Positions 22,541-32,386 of a stretch of 64,000 bases of DNA are shown in pieces. The notes beneath the pieces were generated by a model. That model saw only the letters and a list, made by a program, of their open reading frames with translations, made no database searches and had not been told where the DNA came from. Positions within the stretch are counted from its first letter, which is position 1. Every line of letters starts with the position of its first letter. Origin of the DNA: Saussurea involucrata. Its lineage: Eukaryota; Streptophyta; Magnoliopsida; Asterales; Asteraceae. The stretch covers positions 87,934,879-87,998,878 of the forward strand of contig CM066318.1 in the NCBI GenBank assembly GCA_033807775.1, written 5' to 3'. Position numbers and translations under genes: made by a program.

Positions 22541-23697
22541 GAGTAAATTACTGTTTTGGTTCCTGTGGTTTGTAAAAAAATACGGAATTGGTCCCTAAAC
22601 TTCATTTATTACAGTTTTGGTCCCTGTGGTATGCAGAATTTTACGGAATTGGTCCCTCGAGCTGACGGACGTCTATTTGCTCCGTTAAGCTCGAGGGCAT
22701 TTCTGTCTTTTTATATAAATTACGGATTTGGTCCCTGTCTTTTTATTACTTTATTTTTTTTCTTTCTTTCTTCTCCTTTCTCTCTTCTCTTTCTTCTATC
22801 TGAAATACATATATATATATATATATAAACATATACATGATATATATATATATACACACCACCACCACCACCACCACCATCATCAACCCATCGCCACCAC
22901 CACCACCACCACCATCATCAACCCATCACCACCACCACCACCACCACCATGAAGTTTCCGGTGACTTTTCTCTCTTCTCTTTCTCTCTTGGAAACAACTA
23001 TGAAGTTTCCGGCAACTTTTCCAGAATCCGGCGAAAGTCCGGCGAACTCGTTCAAACTCGTTGATTTCTTGCTCAAAACTCGAAATAAAAACTTGCAATC
23101 TGTTAGAAATCAATGGAGAAATGATTTGGTACGATTAGATTGGACTAACACTCAACATATCATCAAAATCACATTTCATCTTCAAGACCCACTTCGATGT
23201 ACATTCTGTGAAATTTTTCAGAAATTGAAATCATGAAATTGTTGCTCAAATCTCGAACAAACAGTTGTAACACACTCAGAATCAACGGAGAAACACTTTG
23301 GTATGATTAAATGCAACCAAACCACACTCGAACACCGAAATCTATTTTCATCATCTTCACCATCACGAAGAACACCCACTGTGAAATTTTCAGAAAATTA
23401 AAATCCCTTGATACTTGATGAAAATCGATCCTGAAATTTGCTGTATGTTCAGAAACACCAAACAAAGTGATATGTATGATTAAATTCCATCAAAACATCA
23501 AACACAATCCAGAAATCGAATCCAAAATTCTGAAAATTTTCGAGATGAATAGTGAATTGCTGTTCATCAAGAGAGAAAGAATATGGGTTGATGATGGTGG
23601 TGGTGGTGGTGGTGATGGGTTGATGATGGTGGTGGTGATGGTGGTGGTGATGGGTTGATGGTGGTGGTGGTGTGTCTATATATATCATGTATATGTT

Positions 23698-23746
<49 letters not shown>

Positions 23747-24078
23747 TTTCAGAGAATGAAAGAGAAGAGAGAAAGGAGAAGAAAGAAAAGTAAAAAAGTT
23801 TTTTTTAAAATAATTTGACACGTGTCATTTTCTAATTGGTCATTAAAAATAAGAAATAATAAAATAATAAAAAGTCATTAAAACTTAATTCTAAAAAAAG
23901 AAATTGAAAAAGACAGAAATACCCTTAATGATAACGGAGAAAAGAGACGGCTGTAAACTCGAGGGACCAAATTCGTAACAAAGTGCATACCACAGTGACC
24001 AAAACAGTAATAAATGAAGTTTAGGGACCAATTCCGTATTTTTTGACAAACCACAGGGACCAAAACAGTAATTTACTC
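22541..24078. mobile_element. Mutator-like long-TIR element with 9-bp duplication
   Basis: 1538 bp bounded by GAGTAAATTACTGTTTTGG and its inverse. The direct repeat taaaaatag flanks both ends (22532-22540, 24079-24087), a perfect 9-bp target duplication as made by Mutator-like transposases. The inverted arms extend about 400-500 bp and include (TA)n and (CCA)n/(TGG)n blocks (22858-22950, 23596-23672), which generate fortuitous poly-His frames. The loop (about 23070-23570) consists of three diverged tandem units of about 165 bp. No transposase, so it must be moved in trans. Confidence 0.85.
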
Positions 24079-24234
24079 TAAAAATAGATTTGTTGCATGT
24101 AAATACAAGATGTCACCAAACATCCACTTAATTATAGGGTGTCATATGCAAATGCATGGAATATGGGTGGTCAATGGTCATAGTCAAATATGAGCCACAA
24201 ATGAAATTTAAGAGAAACAAATAAAGTAAATTAC

Positions 24235-25620
24235 AAAAATCGTCTAGGGGTTTGTGGAAATTATAGATATTGTCTATAACTTTTAGAAATGACAAGCACC
24301 ATTATTATGCTTTATATTTCATTACAAACCTCATCCTTATGGTTTACGACCGTTAGGTTCATTCGTTAAGTACTCTCACGACTCACATGCTAGTCATGTA
24401 GAGGGAACTTTGGTCATTTTCCTCATCTTTCTTCTTCGTCCCACCATCATCATCGTTCTTCTTTGTCCCATGATCATGAACAAATGTTCAAGCAAAAAAA
24501 TGAATTAAAAAAAGCCAAAACATAATCAGTGTCATTTTTTCGTTTTAGGAATCAACAATTCTTAACGTACAAAATCAAAATATAAAAAAAATAAAGAAGA
24601 AGATGCAAACCTCATGATGCAGAACATCACCATCATCAATATTAAGAACAAATATCGTACATCATTCAAAACCAAGAACATAAATAACATTTTGTATCAT
24701 TCCAAAAATATGTACACAAAATCATAAATAGAAATCTTAAATTAAGAACGTCAAGAATGTAAAATCGTACAATCAAAACCAACCCTAAAATCGAAAATCC
24801 TTGGTATTGGTTCGTTCGTGGCTGGAGGTGCGTGGCTCGATTCTCAATTTGTGGTCGAATGGAGTCGGGGCGGCAGTAGGTTGCGGTCTCGTTGAGGTCA
24901 ACAACAAGGTTGGGTTGTCCCTGTACAGCTATGTGAGTGCTGAATGGGTGCAGCTCGTGCTTCTGCTCCCTGTGGACGCAACAATTTTTGTGGCTTCTGT
25001 TTTGATTTTGTCTTGGTTTTGTGTGTTGCGGCTCCTTTTTTTGGTATTGGGTTTGCTTTAGTTTGGGATGGCTTGTTTGTTGTGGTAGTGATGTTGTATA
25101 TTTGTATATATGCTTGTGCATTTTATGGTAATAAAGGTGCTTGCTTTCCAAAAAAAAAATGTGAAAACCTAATCACTAGTGGCTGGAGGTTCATCGTCCC
25201 CATCACCTAAACCCTAATCGCTCTCAAAAAACCCTAATCACCCTCCAAAACCATTGGAGGTTCATTCGTGGACAGAGATCCATCATCCTCATCACCAAAA
25301 CCCTAATCACTTTGTTCCTTCTTCTTCGTCTCACCATCATTATCTTCACTTTGTTACTTGCAGACTTAAGTCTTTTTCAATATAAGAAACACATTTACAA
25401 CAAAAAAATAGATTATCAAATAGAAGAGAATCATTGACTTACCTTTATGTGACTAGCACATGAGATGCATTTAATAGATAGATCCTCCTAACAACCGTTA
25501 GAGACAAGGACAAACTCTAAAGTAAAATGCAAACCATACCGACGGTCCTTGTAATTTCCAAAAGTTGGGGATGATATCCAAAGTTTCCACAAAACCCAAG
25601 GACGATTTCTGTACTTTACT
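24235..25620. mobile_element. Mutator-like element with poly(A)-bearing insert
   Basis: The ends AGTAAATTACAAAAATCGTC (24235) and its inverse ending at 25620 match over about 50 bp with mismatches and resemble the termini at 18090 and 22541. No clean target duplication is visible. The interior holds a retroposed 3' end (24800-25159) and repeats of aaaccctaatc. It ends about 360 bp before the start codon of the AT-hook gene and so is part of that gene's upstream DNA. Confidence 0.65.
24800..25159 (+). pseudogene. Retroposed mRNA or LINE 3' end (5'-truncated)
   Basis: The stretch is richer in G/C and G/T than its surroundings and ends with AATAAA (25130-25135) followed 14 bases later by a 10-A tail (25150-25159), the signature of a reverse-transcribed 3' end. 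Overlapping open frames of 86-88 codons give hydrophobic peptides I do not recognise. No convincing target duplication was found. It may be a truncated LINE or a captured processed transcript. Confidence 0.45.
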
Positions 25621-25783
25621 AAAAATAAAATAAAATAAGGTAAAAGAAACACTAAATCAAGACTAAAAGGCATAAGGATGGGGTAGTAGTAGTCTCACTG
25701 TCTCCACTTATCATCCCATTTTTTCAAACCACTTGTCTTTTCTCTCTTAAACTTCAAACCATTATTGGTTCACAAATCACAAC

Positions 25784-25792
25784 ATATATATG
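25784..25792 (+). promoter_or_regulatory. Candidate TATA box of the AT-hook gene
   Basis: catatatatgc lies about 190 bp before the ATG, and a reverse CCAAT (attgg, 25765-25769) precedes it. TA-rich words are common here, so this is a weak call based on position. Confidence 0.3.
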
Positions 25793-25977
25793 CATGGTTA
25801 TGGGTTAAAGATTTTCCTGATTTCAAGTAAAGGAAGTAGTTCTTTGTTCATGATGCTACTTTGACCAATTAAGTGGGTATCAAAAAAGATTGATTTTTGT
25901 TTTGTTTTGTGTGGGGTTAAGTTGTGTCTCCAAGTGATCAATGATTTGGGTTCAAAGCAAGATTTAATTTTTGGGAG

Positions 25978-26286
25978 ATGGGAAAGAAGAAGATACCCAA
26001 GAAAAGAAAAGAGTTATCAGTAGCAATAACAGAAGCATCATCAGCAAGTGGAGAACAAACTATAACTCCAAGAAAGAGAGGCAGACCAAGAAAGATTGTG
26101 GAGAAAACTGAAGAAGAACAAGTCAAAGAACCAAAAGAAGAAGAAGAAGGAGAGAGTCAACAAGATTTAGAGGGAGAAAGTGAGTCAAAGAAAGCAAAGT
26201 CAAATGAAGAATTGGTGAAAACTAGTACTGAAGATCATCAACCAAGAAGAAGCAGAAGAAAGAGCAAGCCCAGAAAGAGCAGCTAG
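25978..26286 (+). CDS. Small AT-hook nuclear protein
   Basis: A 102-codon intact frame encoding a very polar protein. Residues 3-11 are a basic cluster (KKKIPKKRK) fit for nuclear import. Residues 34-39 (RGRPRK, within PRKRGRPRK) are a canonical AT-hook that binds the minor groove of AT-rich DNA. Residues 44-75 are Glu-rich, and the C-terminus is basic (RRSRRKSKPRKSS). No other domain. Family knowledge: such proteins act as chromatin architectural factors; the specific role here is unknown. The ATG has purine at -3 and G at +4. Forty-three bases after the stop, aaaaagGTAATTTTC looks like a splice donor, so an intron in the 3' UTR is possible. It is the only frame in the window that is intact, biased in composition and unrelated to a transposon. 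Confidence 0.72.
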   Translation: MGKKKIPKKRKELSVAITEASSASGEQTITPRKRGRPRKIVEKTEEEQVKEPKEEEEGESQQDLEGESESKKAKSNEELVKTSTEDHQPRRSRRKSKPRKSS

Positions 26287-26778
26287 AATAATTCAAGAAT
26301 TAAGATTGAATTTGAAAAAGGTAATTTTCTTTTTTAATTTCTTGACTTCATTTAATTTGCTGATGGGATTATATATTGGGGAATTATTGTTTTATGATTT
26401 ATAAGATTTAATTATATCAAGAAAGTTGATTAATTTAAGAGGATGTTGGTCTCTCTTGCTTTATTTATTTATGCTTACTTTTATATATATATGTTTTTCA
26501 TTCCACTTAACACTTAAATTAAGCAAGCCTTAATGACTGAATTGTTTGTTAATCATTTAAACAAGCCTTAATGACTTAATTGTTTGCTTAATCATTTAAG
26601 CAAGCCTTTATTTACTTTTGATGTTACCTGTTTTTGTTAAAGAATTATACTAATATGGTTACCAATATGATATGATTATGATGATATTTATAATATTATT
26701 TTCTTCAAATTTCGCATAACATTGAAGTCTTTGTTTATACGTGTAAAACTAATAATATATATATATATATATATATAC
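26287..26778 (+). other. 3' flank of the AT-hook gene
   Basis: T-rich DNA with a candidate splice donor at 26322 and short duplications of aagcctta/atgacttaattg (26523-26610). It may contain a 3' UTR intron; no acceptor can be fixed with confidence. Confidence 0.35.
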
Positions 26779-26898
26779 AGGGGCTCCTTCTTTTGTTAAC
26801 TAGTGCATATATGCACATCAGGCAATTGTAATATGTGCATATATGCAATGCCCGATGTGCATATATGCACATCATGAAAAAGTTAACAAAAGAAGGAG

Positions 26899-26902
<4 letters not shown>
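26779..26902. mobile_element. Small hairpin element of gtgcatatatgcac repeats, in (TA)n
   Basis: Inverted ends of about 22 bp (ggggctccttcttttgttaac) enclose three to four copies of the palindrome gtgcatatatgcac or variants. It is flanked by (TA)n on the left (26755-26776) and (TA)n then (GA)n on the right (26903-26956). Confidence 0.75.
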
Positions 26903-26957
<55 letters not shown>

Positions 26958-27478
26958 GTGCTTTAATTTGAAATCATTTAAAAGGTTGAAACCAATGAAA
27001 CCCACTACATCATCATTGATTAAATATTTATAACCTTGTAACCGTATTAATATACAATATTTTTGTTAAATTTTTAGTAATTAAGTTGATTAACATAAAT
27101 GACTAATTTAGCACAATCTCATGTAGTGGTGTATACTGTATAATGGTTAAGACGTTTGAATAACCCAATATAACTGCCTCATTTTACAATAAGCACGATC
27201 GGCTATGTGCGTATAATCAAGAACAATCGTGCACCATGTACGTCCAAGGCTCGATTATTTTCCATCTATATCACTTGAAATTCTTGGATGTGCTTGGTAT
27301 ATATAAGAGCATCTCCAACAGCGTCATGTTCATACCTTGCCTTTTGAATTTTCTTTATTTAACCAAATTATATAAATTCATTTTCTTTTTTGGGCTGTGA
27401 AGTATTTGATTATGTTTCCAATTCCAATATATGTTAAATAAAAAGATATCTTCAACATACAAATATTATTTGTTACAC
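26903..27478. other. Microsatellite and intergenic DNA
   Basis: (TA)n and (GA)n up to 26956, then intergenic sequence. At 27309 the word gagcatctccaacagc matches the end of the MITE at 40398-40889, but no matching opposite end was found nearby, so it is probably a truncated copy. Confidence 0.5.
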
Positions 27479-27481
27479 TTA

Positions 27482-28245
27482 GGCATCGTTTGACAAAAAA
27501 AAAACTAGTTTATAAGTTAGTTTTTTTTTTCTGGGTACATGTTTGGTTTGGATGACCATAAACTAGCTTTTTGAAACGCTATGGAGTAGCTTTTCGGTAG
27601 TTTTTTGTAAATATTTCAATATTGTCCCCATTATTTATTAACTATTATTATAAATAAGTATTAATTTTTTAAATTTAATTATTATTATTTAATAAATTTC
27701 AATTAATATTAACTAAAAATTATTAAATTAAATTTTAATTATACATTGATATTTTTTTAAATTATTTAGAGTTATTGTTAATCATGTAAATTATTTATAT
27801 ATATATTTTTTAATATTAATCAATATATTTTAATTATCAATTACTATTATCGTTTTAATTATTATTTGATTATTTTTTTCATATTAAATGTAAAGGTTAT
27901 TTAAATCACAAGTTAATATATATTTTTTCTAAAACTTGTTTTAACAAATTCAAAATTTACAATATATATGTTATAATAAATTTTAAATTCTTTTAATTAA
28001 CATGTTATATTATTTAATTTTTCTTTACTATATTGGTTGTATTAATTAACATATTATATTGCTATAAATTAGTTTATATAATTAAATATTGTATTTGATA
28101 ATTTTTTGAAGATGTCCTTTTTGATCATTTTGTATGTTATAAGCTAGTTTTTACCAAACGTGACTTTTTCACCAGCTAGTTTATCAGCTACCATCTAGCT
28201 TATCAGTCAACAGCTAGCTTATCAGCTAGTTTGCCAAACATAGCC
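27482..28245. mobile_element. TTA-flanked MITE, GGCATCGTTTG / GGCTATGTTTGG ends
   Basis: 764 bp flanked by TTA on each side (27479-27481, 28246-28248). The imperfect inverted ends extend to ctagtttat/agctagt motifs, with agctagctt words repeated near the right end. The interior is very AT-rich and non-coding. Ends of this kind are shared by PIF/Harbinger and hAT MITEs; the 3-bp duplication favours the former. Confidence 0.62.
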
Positions 28246-28621
28246 TTAAATTTAAATATAGTTGTGAATTATTGGTTGAAGTATATTGTATTCTAAGTTT
28301 GCAAGGACAAACAACTATTACAACAATTGTTCTAAAAATTCTCCTCATAATTTACTTGACTTAATTATACAAAAATACGTTTGGTCTTGAAAACATAGAA
28401 TCTCAAAACAGTGGGTAGATGATCCAAAAACAAATATATTATATACTTAATTAATATTAAAATAATTAATATATTTATTTAAAAAATCCTTTTGGATAAC
28501 ATGTTATACTGCTATTATATTTATTTGGCATGCCAACCAGAACAAGTGGGCCTAATAACTTGCAAGTTGCCCAAACAATGCCAATGAGTGTTGATAAATT
28601 GATATCCATGTTTTTTTTAGA

Positions 28622-29043
28622 GAAATTAATTAAAATACCCAAAGTTTGAATTTGGCTTACCAAAATACTCATTTTCTCTTTGATTTTATCAAAATACCCA
28701 TTTTTTCTGCGATGAGGGTCCGCGATCGCGGACAGGGACTGAAAGTGTAAATATGGAATAAAAAATTTTCAAAATTGGTCCCCATCGTGGGACACCTTCG
28801 CGGACAGGGACTGAAAGTGTAAATATAATTTTCAAAATTGGTCCCCATCGCGGGAAACCATCGTGGGACACCTTCGCGGGCAGGGACTGAAAGTGTAAAT
28901 ATGAAATAAAAAAATTTCAAAATTGGTCCCTGTCTGCGATCGCGGACCCCATTGCGGAAAAAATGGGTATTTTGATAAAATAAGAGAGAAAATGAGTATT
29001 TTGGTAAGTCAAATTCCAACTTTAGGTATTTTAATTAAATTTT
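28622..29043. mobile_element. Fold-back element with internal tandem repeat
   Basis: Inverted arms of about 115 bp (aattaaaataccc ... ggtccgcgatcgcggac) enclose about three units of a repeat containing gggactgaaagtgtaaat and caaaattggtccc (28733-28930). The GC-rich core cgcgatcgcg contrasts with AT-rich flanks. No clear target duplication. No protein. Confidence 0.7.
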
Positions 29044-29522
29044 TATACATTAAATCGGGACTTTTAAGTTCAAAAATAAAACTTATAAATTTAGGTAAAT
29101 TGTGCAAAATAGTAACTATAATTTTATAAGTTTTTTATTATAACAATATATTTCTAAATTATTTTTTTATTAAAATATAATACTTTGAAAGTTTACCTAT
29201 TATATCATTTAGGTAACTTTTTAATTTATGTTTACTCATTATAAAAGGTTTTTATGCTACATTATTGTCTACATAGACTCTCCACATCTATATTGTTAAT
29301 ATAGATGTGACATTTTTATTACAGTATTGTATTTTCAAACTTATTTTATTATAGCATCATCAATTTCTATTACAAACATTAATTGTACTGTTAGTTTAAT
29401 ATTTTTATTATTTAGACATTGTACATTTAATCAAATATGTTTATCAAAAATTGTAATTTCGGAAATTAAACATGTTTACAAAATATCACCATTTCACGAA
29501 TAAAAATGTTCACAAAAGATCA
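29044..29522. other. AT-rich intergenic DNA
   Basis: No coding frame or clear repeat. It ends at ttgga (29523-29527), the left target duplication of the next element. Confidence 0.5.
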
Positions 29523-29527
29523 TTGGA

Positions 29528-32371
29528 TGTAACACCCGAAATTTTATTAAAGTGAAGGTTTAACGTTGGGAAGAGGTGTGTGAAAGAAGCTCAGCAAATC
29601 GGGATCATTCGAGACAAAAAGTCGAGCTCGGTACCTGTTGGGCGATAGTAACCATGTCACTATCGCACCTGTCATAATCGCGAGAAGTGTACCGAGAGTC
29701 CAGGGGTAGCGGGCGATAGTGCCCCGGCGATAGTGACCATGTCACTATCGCGATGTCACAATCGCCGACGGTCTCCAGGGTGTTTTAAACCCCTTTTCTT
29801 CTTTCTTCTTCCCATTTCACTCATCTATCTCGACTCTCTCAACTCTCTCTCTAAAAATCGATTTCTCTCACTAGAAACCCTACAACCCCTCCCCTCTCCT
29901 TCCTCATTTCTTCACCAAATCAAACCTTTTTCCTCCATTGATGATCATATTTGGAAGCTTGGAGTTTTGTGGAGATTAGGAGGTCGTTTTTGGAAGATTC
30001 AAATGGTTAAGGTTATCTCTCCCTACCCTATAGTTGTTATTGTTATTGATTTCATATTCCTTCCATCTTGTGATGTTGTGGACCGATTTTGGTGATGATT
30101 GGGTAAGGGAATCTTGTTTTCTTCATCTACAAAACTAGGGTTTGGTATAAAATGGGTATTTTAGTATGTTATGGATGGATGATGATTCCTTATGGTTGGA
30201 TTGCATTATTGATGGTTGAGAATTCATAAATCTAGGTTTTGGAAGTTTTGGTTTGAGGATGCAAACTTCATCAAAGGAGCATACGTTTGGAGAACTCTAG
30301 ATTTAGCTTAAATCTAGCAAAGGTGAGTTCAAGTTACTTTGCGAAAACGTTGTACATGCCAAAATGAGTATTTTACAAATATTTGTGTGTTTTACTTGAA
30401 AAGGTATATGGTTGAGTTATTTGGTTGATTTAACTCTTTCGAAGTGTTTATCTTCATAAATGTGTAAAACACCCATATTTGGGACTTGTGGATATTTGGA
30501 TGGTTAGAAACCATAAATTGTCTTTAAAATATTAATTGCTCAAAATGAGGTTTGTTTGGTGATTTAATCATATATGTGTAAATGATTTTGTAAACCATTT
30601 GGGAAATGCACTTTTAAGTGTTTTGTGTCATTTTGAGAATTTAAGGGTATGAGTCCTTTGGGAAAACCCTTTTTGTTTAACCCGTAAAGAGTTTTGGGGT
30701 TAATGATGAATTTGTAGTATAGCTTGCCTAAACAATGTTTAAACGCGTTTTTGACCGACATTATGGGTCTAGCAAGCTTGGAGCACTTTGCTCGGTTTGA
30801 CTTTGAGTTAGTCTTAGGACATTTGTCCGGTTTAAAATGGCTCGATGTGGAGTCTTATTTACGGGTTGCCTTTATTGCACCGTGTTGCATATCATTGTAC
30901 GTTGTTGATGTTTTACATGCTCAGGGTGGAGTCTAAGATGTATTATATGCTTAATTGAATTTTCATTTGCATGATTTGACGTTGATAGAAGATCATTAGA
31001 TCTTTGAGCAGAGGGCTCGGTTTTGGACTCAATTGAGTCTTGAGGGCATTCGCCCGGTTTTAATAAGCTCGACGTGGGCTTGGGGTTTGTATTGCATGAG
31101 TTGCATCATATTTGAGGTTTACATGATTTGAATGCATTGGTTATTCTTTGAGGTCATGTATAACTTTTTAAGTTAAGTAAGCTTGTTTTGGATGGTGGGT
31201 TTGCCAAGGTAAAGACCTAGTATGGTTGAACTTGGTGGGGTTAAATGGACTAAAGACCTAGTATGGTTGATGTCTAAGAGGGGCTAAAGACCTAGTATGG
31301 TTGATGCCAAAGACGGACTAAAGACCAAGTATGGTTGATGTCTGAGATGGGCTAAAGATCTAGTATGATTGATGCCGATGATTGACTAAAGACCTAGTAT
31401 GGTTGATGTCATCCGTTTTCCACATCCAAGAAGCTTACTTGCATTTATTTAATTATGGTTTAATTTATGTGTTTGCCACATTCGATGAGATCGGGCCTCC
31501 CCCGTCACCGAAGGGTGTTGATTTTGGGTATTTTATCTAATCACATTGTTGAGGTTATATTACCTGTATGTGGATTGTTTTCCAGGATTGATGGACGGAT
31601 TTATGTTACATTCTTATTGAATGTTTTAACCGCTGGGGTTTTAGTTTATGGTATTGGGGTTTTAATACATCTTACGTTTGCGTGAGTTTAGCTTCGTATT
31701 ATGCTACCAATGAAAGGTTTTGATTAAATAGATGGTTTTCCATGTTTTACGGGTTGAGTATGTATGGTCAACCGTATTTGAAGGTTTTGCCTAAAACTAG
31801 ATTTATTCACGTATTTGAGTGAGTTGGGATTGTAACTCATTTTTGGAAAACGCTTAACACTTTTGGGAACGATTCCCATGGATTTTGAGTGTGTTGGAAA
31901 ATGAGTCGTTTATGCCGTTTTGGGAAATCTATTTGGAAAAGATAGTCTTTGTCGCAAGCTTTCATATAAAGATTTATTTAAATCATGACTATAATTATTA
32001 ACTGTCGATTTATGATTTTATATAGTCATGATAAAATGCTTGAACTCACTAGGCGTAAGCCTAACCCTTTTTATTTGTCGGCATGTGCAACAGGCTCAGG
32101 TTGGGGTAGCTTTAGCTACATGGTGAAGTGGCGATGTTCTAGTAGAGTGCACGAGAGGTGACTTGATTAGTAAAGTATTCCGCATTTATTTGGAATTAGC
32201 AATTTGCGATATGTTAAGTAGCACCCGTATAAGTGATGTTATTGTGAGAACTATAACGTTTTAATTCCCGAGTTATTCTGAGGAACGAATTGTGGAGATG
32301 ATTTAATGTTTCTAGTTATCTTTGTTGAAAATTTTAATTTAGTTGCTCTTTCCAAATTTGAGGGTGTTACA
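29528..32371 (+). repeat. 5' LTR of the LARD element
   Basis: 2844 bp. Near the start it has two hairpins of the form gcgatag..accatg..ctatcgc (29642-29666, 29727-29751). At 31211-31410 it has about six units of a roughly 36-bp repeat around aaagacctagtatggttga. It lacks 13 bp present in the 3' LTR, lost between two gcgatag words. Open frames such as 29733-30095 occur in both LTRs and have no protein family features. Confidence 0.92.
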
Positions 32372-32374
32372 AGT

Positions 32375-32386
32375 TGGTATCAGAGC
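32375..32386 (+). other. Primer-binding site, initiator tRNA-Met type
   Basis: TGGTATCAGAGC, complementary to the 3' end of plant initiator tRNA-Met, three bases after the 5' LTR. Confidence 0.9.

Noticed and set aside
22728..22952. Open frame with poly-His and poly-Pro tract
   Set aside because: It is created by the (CCA)n and (TA)n microsatellites inside a Mutator-like arm and has a mirror image at 23567-23821.
25200..25310. Interstitial telomere repeat (aaaccctaa)
   Set aside because: The words occur as aaaccctaatc at irregular distances, not as a continuous TTTAGGG array.
29733..30095. 120-codon frame in the LARD LTR, repeated at 36226-36588
   Set aside because: Both copies lie in LTRs, with no domain or codon signal; duplication follows from LTR identity and does not imply selection.
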